Origin: Lachnospiraceae bacterium
Lineage (GTDB): Bacteria > Bacillota_A > Clostridia > Lachnospirales > Lachnospiraceae
NCBI GenBank assembly: GCA_024684065.1
Contig: JAIKXO010000067.1
Coordinates: 10,445-74,444, forward strand
Length of the DNA: 64,000 bases
Direction: 5' to 3'
Under the pieces are notes generated by a model that saw only the letters and a list, made by a program, of their open reading frames with translations, was not told where the DNA came from and searched no databases. The translations under genes and the position numbers were made by a program. Shown here one piece after another: positions 55,206-63,604 of the stretch (its first letter is position 1; every line of letters begins with the position of its first letter).

Positions 55206-55337
55206 GAACTAAAGTTCATATCTGCGCCGATTTGCTTCGCAAATCGGCGCAGTAAGGAAATGATTCGATCTGACGATCGAATCGGCACGAACTGAAGTTC
55301 GTGCCCAAGTGCACGATTTACTTCGTAAATCGGCACA
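55206..55337. repeat. Five consecutive hairpins between znuA and the next lipoprotein gene (copy A of a structured element)
   Basis: Stems in order: GAACT/AGTTC (55206-55217), a perfect 14-base stem (55222-55235 with 55239-55252), GATTCGATC/GATCGAATC (55262-55270 with 55275-55283), GGCACGAACT/AGTTCGTGCC (55284-55293 with 55296-55305), and a 12-base stem with one bulged A (55309-55321 with 55325-55336). Almost every base is in a stem. The last three stems recur with paired base changes at 58287-58368. Confidence 0.85.
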
Positions 55338-55352
55338 GGGAGGTATTAGGAT

Positions 55353-56033
55353 ATGAAAACAATAAAAGCCGTAAGTCTGGTTATCTGCACAGCCGCTGTT
55401 ATTCTTATCGCAAGCTGCGGTAAAAATGAGAGCGCTTCTGAACGAATTATAAATGATAAAACCGGTGTCGAAAGTGTTTTGGAGCAGGGAATGGCCATGA
55501 CGGATAATCCGGCAGAGCCGGAGGATGTCAGAGAGCCGGAAAGCTTTGATAAAGAGCCGGAAGCTATGGCAGAGGAGCAGAACGGGGCCGCTTCATATAG
55601 TATAAATTCCGATAATACGGCAGTAGAAGAGCATGCCGTTGATTTGATGAGAGGGACTGAAGGAATCGATGTTGACCTTACGGCGCTTTCAAGTACCATG
55701 GTATATTCCGAGGTCTATAACATGATGTACTATCCCGAAAACTATATCGGCAAAACCGTAAAGATGAAAGGATTGAATACGATATATCATGACGAGAGCA
55801 CCGATAAATACTATTATGCCTGCATTATATCGGATGCCACCGCATGCTGCTCTCAGGGGATAGAGTATGAACTTACCGATAATTATATATTCCCTGAAGA
55901 TTATCCTTCCGAGAACCAGGAAATCTGTGTTACCGGTATATTTGATACATATCAGGAGGGCGAATATACTTACTGTACCTTAAGAAATGCTCAGTTGGAG
56001 ACTGACAGAGGCATTTATAGTCAACGACAATAA
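55353..56033 (+). CDS. Lipoprotein with CC-containing OB-like domain, zinc locus
   Basis: 226 residues. Lipobox ILIASC; then an acidic, variable region (about 25-105). The C-terminal domain (about 110-225) reads VYNMMYYPENYIGKTVKMKG, KYYYACIISDATACCSQGIEYEL and NQEICVTGIFDTYQEGEYTY, a beta-barrel-like pattern resembling the cysteine-pair domain of the TIGR03943/YcgQ group that often sits beside metal-uptake genes. Metal handling is inferred from context. AGGGAGG precedes the start; the preceding hairpin stack ends 16 bases upstream. Confidence 0.75.
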   Translation: MKTIKAVSLVICTAAVILIASCGKNESASERIINDKTGVESVLEQGMAMTDNPAEPEDVREPESFDKEPEAMAEEQNGAASYSINSDNTAVEEHAVDLMRGTEGIDVDLTALSSTMVYSEVYNMMYYPENYIGKTVKMKGLNTIYHDESTDKYYYACIISDATACCSQGIEYELTDNYIFPEDYPSENQEICVTGIFDTYQEGEYTYCTLRNAQLETDRGIYSQRQ

Positions 56034-56052
56034 TAAATTGACGTTGACTATA
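56016..56052. repeat. Second copy of the 37-base palindrome, overlapping the end of the zinc-locus lipoprotein gene
   Basis: Same length and ends (TATAGTCAACG ... CGTTGACTATA) as 53637-53673, with about six base differences. Its arms pair better, 15 of 16 positions. It overlaps the stop codon at 56031-56033. The two copies bracket the three zinc-related genes. Confidence 0.7.
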
Positions 56053-56070
56053 AAGTCTCCGGCGGATCAA

Positions 56071-56210
56071 TTCGACATTTGTATACAAATGTCGAATAAA
56101 TGCGCACGGATTTTGTAAGGAAATATGTCAGGTGGATTTTTTCCGCTTATTATAGTATACTTATTATTACAGGATTCTTAACGGGGAAGCGCTGAAGAAA
56201 GCGTTTTCCC
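56071..56210. repeat. Further hairpins in the gap before the DUF3089 gene
   Basis: The gap 56034-56287 has a perfect 26-base palindrome (56071-56096, TTCGACATTTGTA and its complement) and a hairpin GGGAAGCGCT/AGCGTTTTCCC at 56184-56210. The latter resembles the hairpin at 62861-62886. No gene is present. Confidence 0.7.
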
Positions 56211-56287
56211 GGCGAAACCAATCCGGCATTTGCAATAAATAACGGGTATTCATTTCCACTGTTTCATAGTATTGGAGGGTTTTGTTA

Positions 56288-58144
56288 ATGAAAAAAAACG
56301 TAATGATCTGCCTGATATGTGCTATTATGCTGCTGTCTTTCAGCGGATGCAACGGAGTGGACTTATCAGCGTTTTATGATGAAGACGGCATTAAGTTCAG
56401 CGTTTCGGGTGTTACTTCAGATGAACCGGCTGCTCCCGAAGAAGCTTCGGATGACCTGCTCGTACTGCTTGACGAAGTAAATAACCTCGATGTTTTTCTT
56501 GACAGGCATGAAAGGCTTACCTGTACGATAAAGAATACCGCAAAGGACGGGACAAATGATGACTGGAGCTTTTATGCGGACGATAAAAGATATGTTGCTT
56601 TTTACGGGTGGGGAACAGAAGTAATCGAGGATAATGAGGTGTACGGCATTGATGAGACTTATGATCCGCCCGTGCCGTTCCGCAGGGTATTCATTGACAA
56701 TTTTGATGCTTATGCGGAAGATACAAAGTTTACGGATTATTATTCAATATCCGGGTACGAGAAGATAATCTCAAAAGAGGTAAAGGACGGTCTTATCTAT
56801 CTTAAGACATGTATTCCGGGTGAATTTTGCTGGGATTCCTTTTCTTACCTGGGATATTCGAAGGATGAAGTCGATGAGCTGATCGAAGAGTATGTGATCG
56901 ACGAGGGATCCCTGGAGATCCGCGAAAACAATTCCTATATCTCACAAGACGGTGAGATGATTTTTATTTATGGAATAGCCTTTGATACAGACTGTGATGA
57001 ATATATTCCCGAAAAAGAGCTTACAGACGCGGTCTTCGCAAAAGATGACATAAGAACTGATACTGTCATTGTGGATGCCGGCACTGACAACGAAAAAACG
57101 TTCACACAGACTATCAGGAAGGGCGGCATATTTAGTGTCTGCACGGGTAATGAGTTCTGCGACGCTCTTTATACGGACCCCGAATGCCTGACAAAAACAG
57201 GCGAAACCGATAAGACAAAGGACATAACAGTATATCTGAAGCGGAAGGTCGATTACTCTGAAGAAGAAAACTGGGCGTATTTCAAGGAAGGGGAAGACAG
57301 GGCGGCTGATCTGTTTCTGATCGCTCCCACGGTGGACACGAATGATGAGTTCGTCATGTCCTTAGATGATAATAAGACAAAAGAAAATTTTCTCGGAGCC
57401 CTTAATATGGAACGCGGTATATATGAAGCCGATACCCGTATGTATGCACCGTATTACCGTCAGGCGGCCATGAAAGTGTATTCCATGACAGAGGATGAAC
57501 GGGAGCCGTATCTGGAATATGCATATGACGATATTTCGGAGGCTTTCAGATATTACCTTGAAAACGAAAATAACGGACGCCCGATAGTGCTTGCAGGCTT
57601 TTCACAGGGCGCGGATATGTGCTACAGATTGCTTAAGGATTACTTTGGCGATGAAGAGCTTTATGACAGGCTTGTTGCCGTATATGCCATCGGATGGCCC
57701 TGTACGGAGGAGATGGCAGAGGAATTTCCACAGATAAAGCCGGCGGTCTCTGAAACTGATACCGGAGTTGTGGTAAGCTTTGATTGTGAAGCACCGGAGG
57801 TTAATGATACTTTCATTACACCCGCGGGAACGAAAGCTTTTACGATAAATCCCCTGAACTGGAAAACAGACAGCACACCGGCTGACAAGGAAGAGAATCT
57901 CGGGGCGTGCTTCACTGATTACGGCGGAAACATAACAAATGAGATAAACGGGCTCTGCGGCTGCTATATTGACGAAGACCGCGGGATAGTAAAGGTTCCC
58001 GACGTTGACGCCTCCGATTATCCCGCCATAGTGCCGGGCCTTCCGGAAGGTTCATACCATATCTATGATTATCAGTTCTTCTTCAGGAATCTTGAAAAGA
58101 ATGTACACGACAGGACAGAAAGCTACCTCGGAGCGGAGAAATAA
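56288..58144 (+). CDS. Lipoprotein with DUF3089 alpha/beta-hydrolase domain
   Basis: 618 residues. ATG at 56288 with GGAGGG upstream; lipobox SFSGCN. The N-terminal half (about 40-310) is an unassigned acidic domain (DVFLDRHERLTCTIKNTAKDG, YGIDETYDPPVPFRRVFID). The C-terminal half (about 320-615) is a DUF3089-type hydrolase: LFLIAPTVDTND, APYYRQAAMKVYSM, IVLAGFSQGADMCYRLL with Ser439 as the nucleophile, YAIGWPCTEEMA and YHIYDYQFFFRN supplying the likely His. Possibly an esterase or lipase at the cell surface; the substrate is unknown. Confidence 0.83.
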   Translation: MKKNVMICLICAIMLLSFSGCNGVDLSAFYDEDGIKFSVSGVTSDEPAAPEEASDDLLVLLDEVNNLDVFLDRHERLTCTIKNTAKDGTNDDWSFYADDKRYVAFYGWGTEVIEDNEVYGIDETYDPPVPFRRVFIDNFDAYAEDTKFTDYYSISGYEKIISKEVKDGLIYLKTCIPGEFCWDSFSYLGYSKDEVDELIEEYVIDEGSLEIRENNSYISQDGEMIFIYGIAFDTDCDEYIPEKELTDAVFAKDDIRTDTVIVDAGTDNEKTFTQTIRKGGIFSVCTGNEFCDALYTDPECLTKTGETDKTKDITVYLKRKVDYSEEENWAYFKEGEDRAADLFLIAPTVDTNDEFVMSLDDNKTKENFLGALNMERGIYEADTRMYAPYYRQAAMKVYSMTEDEREPYLEYAYDDISEAFRYYLENENNGRPIVLAGFSQGADMCYRLLKDYFGDEELYDRLVAVYAIGWPCTEEMAEEFPQIKPAVSETDTGVVVSFDCEAPEVNDTFITPAGTKAFTINPLNWKTDSTPADKEENLGACFTDYGGNITNEINGLCGCYIDEDRGIVKVPDVDASDYPAIVPGLPEGSYHIYDYQFFFRNLEKNVHDRTESYLGAEK

Positions 58145-58177
58145 GCCGGTCTGAAGCGGAGTAAGTCATGATAAAAC

Positions 58178-58396
58178 AACAAATTCCCTGCTATCGAAAA
58201 TCGGTAACAGGGATTTGTTATAGTAAACGTACAAAATACGTGCGTTTACTATATAGTGATGCGCACGGCTGCGCAGAATATGAAATGATCCGGTCAGCTG
58301 CGCAGACCGGATCGGCATGAACCATGGTTCATGCCTAAGCGCACGATTTGCTGTTCGCAAATCGGCGCAGAATATGAAATGATCCGGTCAGCAGAC
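58178..58396. repeat. Hairpin stack after the DUF3089 gene (copy B of a structured element)
   Basis: A terminator-like hairpin (58178-58219), a 14-base stem with one G-T pair (58219-58232 with 58240-58253), then GATCCGGTC/GACCGGATC (58287-58295 with 58305-58313), GGCATGAACC/GGTTCATGCC (58314-58323 with 58326-58335) and a stem with one bulged A (58339-58351 with 58357-58368). A direct repeat of about 26 bases (58271-58296 and 58367-58392, period 96) frames the last three stems. Corresponds to 55262-55336. Confidence 0.85.
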
Positions 58397-58419
58397 CAGT
58401 ACGGATGAAAGGAAAGGCA

Positions 58420-58917
58420 ATGGATAACTATAAAGTTAAGCTCAGACGTTATGAGGATGACCTCAATGTGGGAGGACTCGGGATAATCATACTTGGAGCC
58501 TGGGATGTTCTGAAGGTTATCATGCATGCGATAATGACAGCAAAAAATGATATCGATCTTAAAGAGTTCGCCGATGATGAAAGAGCGATGGCGATAGTTG
58601 TCATCATAGTGATAATTGCAGTGATCCTGCTGATGGCTCTCCTTATATTCAGGATCCATATTTATATCGGTATGAATGCATCAAAGGCCGCCAGGGGTGA
58701 ACCATATAAAAAAGGATACTATAAAGGAGCGGTCATATTGCTGGTGCTTTCCGTACTGAGTATGTTCACCTACATTGAAGAACTTAAGGATCTGGAAAAC
58801 ATTGATACTACCATAGCTTCGATTATTGTTGACCTGACTGCGATTTATATTCTGTGGGTCGTGGTATCAAGTACGCGAAAGATAAGAGAGCTTAAATTAT
58901 TACATACGCAGGAGTAG
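58420..58917 (+). CDS. Four-helix membrane protein of unknown role
   Basis: 165 residues from ATG 58420 (GAAAGGAAAGG upstream; an ATG at 58405 is less well placed). Four hydrophobic segments (about 18-37, 60-85, 105-122, 135-153) with short charged loops (YRRYEDDL-like start, KAARGEPYKKGYY). The C-terminus (RKIRELKLLHTQE) is charged. No family recognised. First of three closely spaced genes with the DUF6765-like and DUF308-like genes. Confidence 0.75.
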   Translation: MDNYKVKLRRYEDDLNVGGLGIIILGAWDVLKVIMHAIMTAKNDIDLKEFADDERAMAIVVIIVIIAVILLMALLIFRIHIYIGMNASKAARGEPYKKGYYKGAVILLVLSVLSMFTYIEELKDLENIDTTIASIIVDLTAIYILWVVVSSTRKIRELKLLHTQE

Positions 58918-58924
58918 ACGGATC

Positions 58925-60040
58925 ATGCAGATGGATTTTCATTATTATGCGACATATTGTGCGGCATTTATCGCAGGTTATTCACATGAAGAGTGCCTGG
59001 ATATAGCTTACAGTGCCCAGTTTGTCGATCATTGCACAAGAACGCTGCTCGCTAAGATCAAAGGTCCGTCAAATGCGGCGACTACACAGATGCAGCTTGA
59101 AATGATGGATGCAAGGACGGATCCGATAGGACTTCAGGATATTACAAGGATCTGGTCTCCGTTCCATTTTCTGCCAAGGGACCTGTATGCCGTAAAAGAA
59201 AAGTGCTGCAGGCAATATCTCAGCAAGTACAGGCTTATATGCGGGCCAAACGGAGACCTCGTGGTAAGGACAGTGGAACTGGCAAAAAACAGGCCGTTGC
59301 AGTCGGTTGGCATAGCAATGCATGTTCTGGCAGACACCTGGGCTCATGCCAACTTTGCGGGAACACCTTCGCTTGTCATAAACAATACAAATCATGTGTT
59401 TTATGAACTCTTTCCGGATGGCGACGGATACAGGGAAAAACAGATAAAGTTCGTACATAAGACCTCCGCACCTGATGATCTTGATAACAGTGTATACACT
59501 AACAGTCTGTATCAGAGAAGCGAGAATACGATAATGAACCTGGGCCATGGCCGGGCCGGGCACCTTCCGGATTACAGTTTTGTAAGATACAGATATCTTC
59601 CCGCATGGGGAGATTATGAAGAGATCATTAAGGATAATCCCTCCGATTACATGAAAGCATTTACGCAGATGATATATGCGATGAAGTTCATTCGCGGGGA
59701 ACATGACACCTTCAGAAAGGAAACATATGATAATGATGCGGCAGAACCATGGCTGCCCCGGATAAAGGAGATCATTGAAAAAAGGCAGGTCATAGCCAGC
59801 GATGACTGGAAAGCATTCGGTGAAGAACTGTCTGGACAGACGATTACGGACTATTCAATGGATACATATTTTGACGAGTATACGCACAGCCCGAAAGATG
59901 AAAGGAATGATACATTTTTGGGCAGGTTTATATCAGGAGCTTTAGCGCATAAGGGCATGGTTATTGACGAAATATTCAGATCCGGGAATATGCTCACCGG
60001 TTTCTCAAAGAGAAAACTGATAAAGAGGGTTGATCAATGA
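58925..60040 (+). CDS. DUF6765-like protein, possible zinc-dependent hydrolase fold
   Basis: 371 residues, no signal peptide. Starts MQMDFHYYATYCAAFIAGYS, contains AYSAQFVDHCTRTLL and VGIAMHVLADTWAHANFAG. The His-Asp-His spacing in the latter and the early His/Asp clusters recall phospholipase C/S1 nuclease-type metal sites, and the whole pattern fits the family named DUF6765 (assignment from memory). The C-terminal half (DDWKAFGEELSGQTITDYS) is polar. It starts eight bases after the membrane protein gene and overlaps the next by four bases, so the three are one operon. Confidence 0.75.
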   Translation: MQMDFHYYATYCAAFIAGYSHEECLDIAYSAQFVDHCTRTLLAKIKGPSNAATTQMQLEMMDARTDPIGLQDITRIWSPFHFLPRDLYAVKEKCCRQYLSKYRLICGPNGDLVVRTVELAKNRPLQSVGIAMHVLADTWAHANFAGTPSLVINNTNHVFYELFPDGDGYREKQIKFVHKTSAPDDLDNSVYTNSLYQRSENTIMNLGHGRAGHLPDYSFVRYRYLPAWGDYEEIIKDNPSDYMKAFTQMIYAMKFIRGEHDTFRKETYDNDAAEPWLPRIKEIIEKRQVIASDDWKAFGEELSGQTITDYSMDTYFDEYTHSPKDERNDTFLGRFISGALAHKGMVIDEIFRSGNMLTGFSKRKLIKRVDQ

Positions 60041-60573
60041 CAGTTTACCAGAGAATAAAAAAAATACTGTTCAGCTTATGTATGTTTGCGGTTGCGCTTT
60101 TCTTTATCCTTTATCCTTCGGATGACGTGTATATTATCGTTATGGCTATATTATCCATAGGACTTGCAATAGCCGGGATAAAAGATATTATTTTCTATTT
60201 CAGGATGGCCAGACACATGGTCGAAGGCAAGATGATACTGATCCAGGGAGTGATAATCTTTGACTTTGCAATGTTTACAGGCTCACTTGCAGATGTGCAA
60301 AAGATATACATTCTCCTGTATCTGATCGGGGTTCATGCTTTTTCCGGTGTGGTTGAGGTCCTTAGAGCCATGGAAGCGCGAAGGACGGTTGACGGGCCGT
60401 GGAAGATGAAGTTTTCCCATGGAATAGTTAACCTTATTCTTGCGATAGCCTGTCTGATATTTATACGGCAGTCTAACACGGCACTGATAATCTACAGCCT
60501 GGGCCTGATGTATTCAGCTGTAGTCAGGCTTTTTGATGCCTTTGGAAAAACAACATTTATGGTTATAGAGTAA
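60037..60573 (+). CDS. Six-helix membrane protein, DUF308/HdeD-like
   Basis: 178 residues. Six hydrophobic segments in three hairpins (about 10-28, 32-53, 66-84, 88-107, 123-142, 147-166), the pattern of HdeD/DUF308 proteins. Start overlaps the previous stop (ATGA). Role unknown; partner of the DUF6765-like protein by linkage. Confidence 0.75.
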   Translation: MTVYQRIKKILFSLCMFAVALFFILYPSDDVYIIVMAILSIGLAIAGIKDIIFYFRMARHMVEGKMILIQGVIIFDFAMFTGSLADVQKIYILLYLIGVHAFSGVVEVLRAMEARRTVDGPWKMKFSHGIVNLILAIACLIFIRQSNTALIIYSLGLMYSAVVRLFDAFGKTTFMVIE

Positions 60574-60602
60574 TTACAGACAGTTTAAAAGCAGGAAATC
60601 TT

Positions 60603-60820
60603 ATGAAAATCAAATCGTTTAATCCATTGACAGTACCCGGGGATTCAGAAATGGTATTAAAGTTATTTGTTTACAGTAAGAAGGGAGCCCTCGACTGAGG
60701 TTCTACGATCCGATTGTTGCGGATACGGATCCTGAGGACGAAGACAAGACGCTTCCCGAAGGACAGGACAGGGCAGTACAGGCTCCGCAGTTTCTTCTTT
60801 ATATCAAAATTATAATGTGA
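60603..60820 (+). pseudogene. Frameshifted small gene remnant
   Basis: In the 302-base gap before the next gene, ATG 60603 (GCAGGAAA upstream) reads MKIKSFNPLTVPGDSEMVLK ... KKGALD to a TGA at 60696. One base earlier the next frame continues RFYDPIVADTDPEDEDKTLP ... QFLLYIKIIM to a TGA at 60818. Both parts look protein-like, so a one-base shift near 60695 may have split a gene of about 72 codons. Evidence is modest. Confidence 0.4.
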
Positions 60821-60875
60821 TATAATCCTTTACAATAATTATTTCTTATTATAAATCCCAATATGAGGTGAAAAG

Positions 60876-62828
60876 ATGATCGGAAAAATGTTATCCGGGA
60901 TGCCGATGGCCCTTGCAGCCCTTACTTTTTGTGCATTATTTTCCGCTGTAAGTCCTGCAGATGTGAAAGCAGAAAATGTATATTACAGCGGAAATGTGAA
61001 TACCAGCCAGTTTAGTGCCAATGAACATGTAATTTTTGACGGAGATACAACTATTAATATCGATAGTGACGTGGTAATAGATACAATAAGGCCCCGAGGA
61101 GCGGGGCCGGGGCTGCTTACGATAACCGGAGACAGTGATCATATTTTAACGTGTAAATATATACTTTTCGCAAATACCGAAGCTAAATTATCAGTTGACA
61201 GCGGGAATCTGGTTACAACAGAATATTTCAAAGTCCTGGATCTGGTGATAAACGGGGGAACGATCGAAGCTACCGGTATTCACGATAATGGTATCGTGGC
61301 AGCTAATATGACAATCGGAGGAGGAAATATTAAAGCAACTGCAGTACAAGGCACAGTGAATGGAAACCCTGTAGACGGGAACTGCGGTATTGCTGTTAAT
61401 AATTTAACGATCACAGGAGGAAATGTTGAGGCAACCGGCATGACTGACGGGATATACTGCTCTCAGGGGAACATAAATATATCCGGCAGCAATACGACAG
61501 TTAAGGCAAGGTCCGGGACCGGTCGTCACGGTATTTACGCTGAAAATGGAACTGTTATCGTAAAGTCCCCGCTTGAAGTCAGTGCTCCCGAAAGCGGAGG
61601 AGTGAGCTCTGACAGGCATTTCGTTGCGACAACAGAAGGAGGCAGTATAGCAGCCACAGAAGTAGAGATAAAGGCTATCCCGTATTCTGTAGAAGCCACA
61701 GATGACGGGCACGGAAGAGCATCGGCGGATCCGGCCGGGGCAGTTGGCGGTACCGAGATTGCCCTTTCGGCAACGCCGGATGAGGGCTATATATTTGATA
61801 AGTGGACATCGGAGAATGAGGTAACATTTGCAGACCCGGGCAGTCCCAATACGACATTTGGTATGTTACTTGAGAATGTAAGGGTAAAGGCGAACTTTAA
61901 GGAGGCATGTACCGTTACATTTAACGGAAACGGCGGTACCGGAAGTATGGAGCCCCAGAAGGTAGGAAGAGGTGAATCGGCGACGCTTGACGGTAACGCA
62001 TTCAGCCGAAGCGGGTATCAGTTCGATAAGTGGAACACGAAGAGTGACGGAAGCGGTAAGGGTTATGCCGACAGGGGCAGTATCACGGCAGAGGAGGATC
62101 TTACTCTGTATGCACAGTGGAAGAGTGCTTCACCTTCACCTGAACCGTCGCCTTCACCGACACCTTCACCTGAACCGACGCCTTCACCGACGCCTTCACC
62201 TGAACCGACGCCTTCACCGACGCCTGCTCCAGAACCAGAGGAAAGTGATGAGAAACGTGGTGAAAGACAGGAAGATGATCATGACGGGCCCGGATCGGGA
62301 AATAAGGATAGAACGAAGATCCCGGACGTATGTGAGCCGTTGCGAGAACAGCTTTCAAATGCAATAACTTCCGCGATAAAACCGGAGACGGATGTATCGG
62401 GTGCGGGAACAGCATCCGGGGGAAAGCCTGTGACCATATACTGGGACAAGGGAACGTCCCTTCCGTTTGATGTTATGAAGACACTTCAAGAGAATCCATA
62501 CATCACGCTTGTTTTCACGTACACCTATCTGGGACAGAACTTCACGGTGACGATCCCGGGATCACTTGTATACGCAAATCCCGCGATCGAGTGGTACGGC
62601 CCGATATATCTGTATGTACTGTATGGGGGGATAAAAACTCCTGCGATTACCGCAAATGCAAATGCAAATACGAATACACCTTCGACAGCAGGAACCTATA
62701 CGATAAAATCAGGTGATACGTTAGGTGAGATTGCAAAATGCCTTAACACGACGGTAAAGCACCTGAAAGATGTTAACAACATCAAAGATATCGATAAGAT
62801 CTCACCGGGAACGGAGCTGAAATACTGA
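60876..62828 (+). CDS. Secreted multidomain surface protein: beta-helix, InlB-type repeat, shared beta domain, LysM
   Basis: 650 residues. Signal peptide (MPMALAALTFCALFSAVSPADVKA). A beta-helix-like region (about 35-260, LVINGGTIEATG, MTIGGGNIKATA, LTITGGNVEATG). EATDDGHGRASADPAGAVGG and a Listeria-Bacteroides/InlB repeat (about 345-412, CTVTFNGNGGTGSMEP ... LTLYAQWKS). A Pro/Ser/Thr/Glu linker coded by 30-base repeats, then a domain LPFDVMKTLQENPYITLVFT ... FTVTIPG, and a C-terminal LysM (YTIKSGDTLGEIAKCLNTTV ... ISPGTELKY). The LysM probably fixes it to peptidoglycan. AGGTG precedes the start. Confidence 0.82.
   Translation: MIGKMLSGMPMALAALTFCALFSAVSPADVKAENVYYSGNVNTSQFSANEHVIFDGDTTINIDSDVVIDTIRPRGAGPGLLTITGDSDHILTCKYILFANTEAKLSVDSGNLVTTEYFKVLDLVINGGTIEATGIHDNGIVAANMTIGGGNIKATAVQGTVNGNPVDGNCGIAVNNLTITGGNVEATGMTDGIYCSQGNINISGSNTTVKARSGTGRHGIYAENGTVIVKSPLEVSAPESGGVSSDRHFVATTEGGSIAATEVEIKAIPYSVEATDDGHGRASADPAGAVGGTEIALSATPDEGYIFDKWTSENEVTFADPGSPNTTFGMLLENVRVKANFKEACTVTFNGNGGTGSMEPQKVGRGESATLDGNAFSRSGYQFDKWNTKSDGSGKGYADRGSITAEEDLTLYAQWKSASPSPEPSPSPTPSPEPTPSPTPSPEPTPSPTPAPEPEESDEKRGERQEDDHDGPGSGNKDRTKIPDVCEPLREQLSNAITSAIKPETDVSGAGTASGGKPVTIYWDKGTSLPFDVMKTLQENPYITLVFTYTYLGQNFTVTIPGSLVYANPAIEWYGPIYLYVLYGGIKTPAITANANANTNTPSTAGTYTIKSGDTLGEIAKCLNTTVKHLKDVNNIKDIDKISPGTELKY
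62131..62220 (+). repeat. Three 30-base coding tandem repeats (Pro/Ser/Thr/Glu linker)
   Basis: Units start at 62131, 62161 and 62191 with two or three differences; a partial unit follows at 62221. They encode the repeated linker PSPEPTPSPT. Confidence 0.92.
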
Positions 62829-62860
62829 AATAAAAGAATTTTACAAAGACTGTCATTTTA

Positions 62861-62983
62861 GGGAAACGCTGATTAAAGCGTTTCCCGCGCCAAACACGCG
62901 GGCGAAGCCCCTTCCTCTGCGTGTTTGTGCGCATCCTGCCGGAGGCATCTAAGGAAAAACTGATTTAATCAGTTTTTCCTTAG
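62861..62983. repeat. Intergenic hairpins after the LysM surface-protein gene
   Basis: GGGAAACGCT/AGCGTTTCCC (62861-62870 with 62877-62886) and a perfect 17-base palindromic arm pair (62949-62965 with 62967-62983, starting CTAAGGAAAAAC). Between them CACGC/GCGTG-type partial pairings. Similar first hairpin at 56184. Confidence 0.75.
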
Positions 62984-63039
62984 AGAAGCTGACAGACATG
63001 CAATATAAATATTGTAAAAGATCCTGAAGGAGGTTTTTT

Positions 63040-63597
63040 ATGAAAAAAAAGCTGTTGTCACTGTTTATGCATATGTCTTACTGTGGGCGTTGTCGTTCCT
63101 GCAGCTGCTCAGGAGTCTGAGAAAGTAACAGACGAAAGCAGGGAGGTAACGGAAGATATAGTTACAACTGACTCCGTTGGCGCAAAGGCGATGTCGGACG
63201 CCGAAAATGCCGGCATAACGGCGGAGAATATCACGGTGAATCACGATGGAGGAAATACGGCCACGGGAGCAGAAGCTGATGCGAATGCCGAAGGGAAGAG
63301 CGCCGAGATCAAAGCTGAGGATGTTACTGTGGATGCATCGAATGTAAACTATGCAGAAGGCGCCGGGGCTTATTAGGAAACGGACATTTTGAAATTCCTT
63401 ATGAAGTTCTGCTGAAACTGATCCAAAACGCACAGACAGTAACGTTTTTCTATGACAATACTATGACTCTGTCGGTCTATGTTGATTCGGGAACAGAACC
63501 GGTATATAGAGCAGCCCATATTCCCCGGGAGAATGACACGGGACACAGGGAACACCCCGATAATTTCGGCAATGATACTATACTGAGGGCGCAATGA
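63040..63597 (+). pseudogene. Secreted repeat-protein gene broken by two frameshifts
   Basis: AGGAGG precedes ATG 63040 (MKKKLLSLFMHM), followed by a stop in that frame. The next frame from about 63077 reads LTVGVVVPAAAQESEKVTDE ... ITVNHDGGNTATG ... to a TAG at 63374. A third frame from about 63371 reads LLGNGHFEIPYEVLLKLIQN, then AQTVTFFYDNTMTLSVYVDS and on to a TGA at 63595. Together these give signal peptide, short Thr/Ala/Asp-rich part and the C-terminal beta domain shared with the genes at 51511 and 60876. A run of eight A after the ATG is one possible slip site. Confidence 0.7.
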
Positions 63598-63604
63598 TTT
63601 AACT

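Noticed and set aside
62101..62415. Minus-strand frame over the Pro-rich linker and plus-strand frame 61972-62367
   Set aside because: Both are open only because the 30-base coding repeat lacks stops in other frames.
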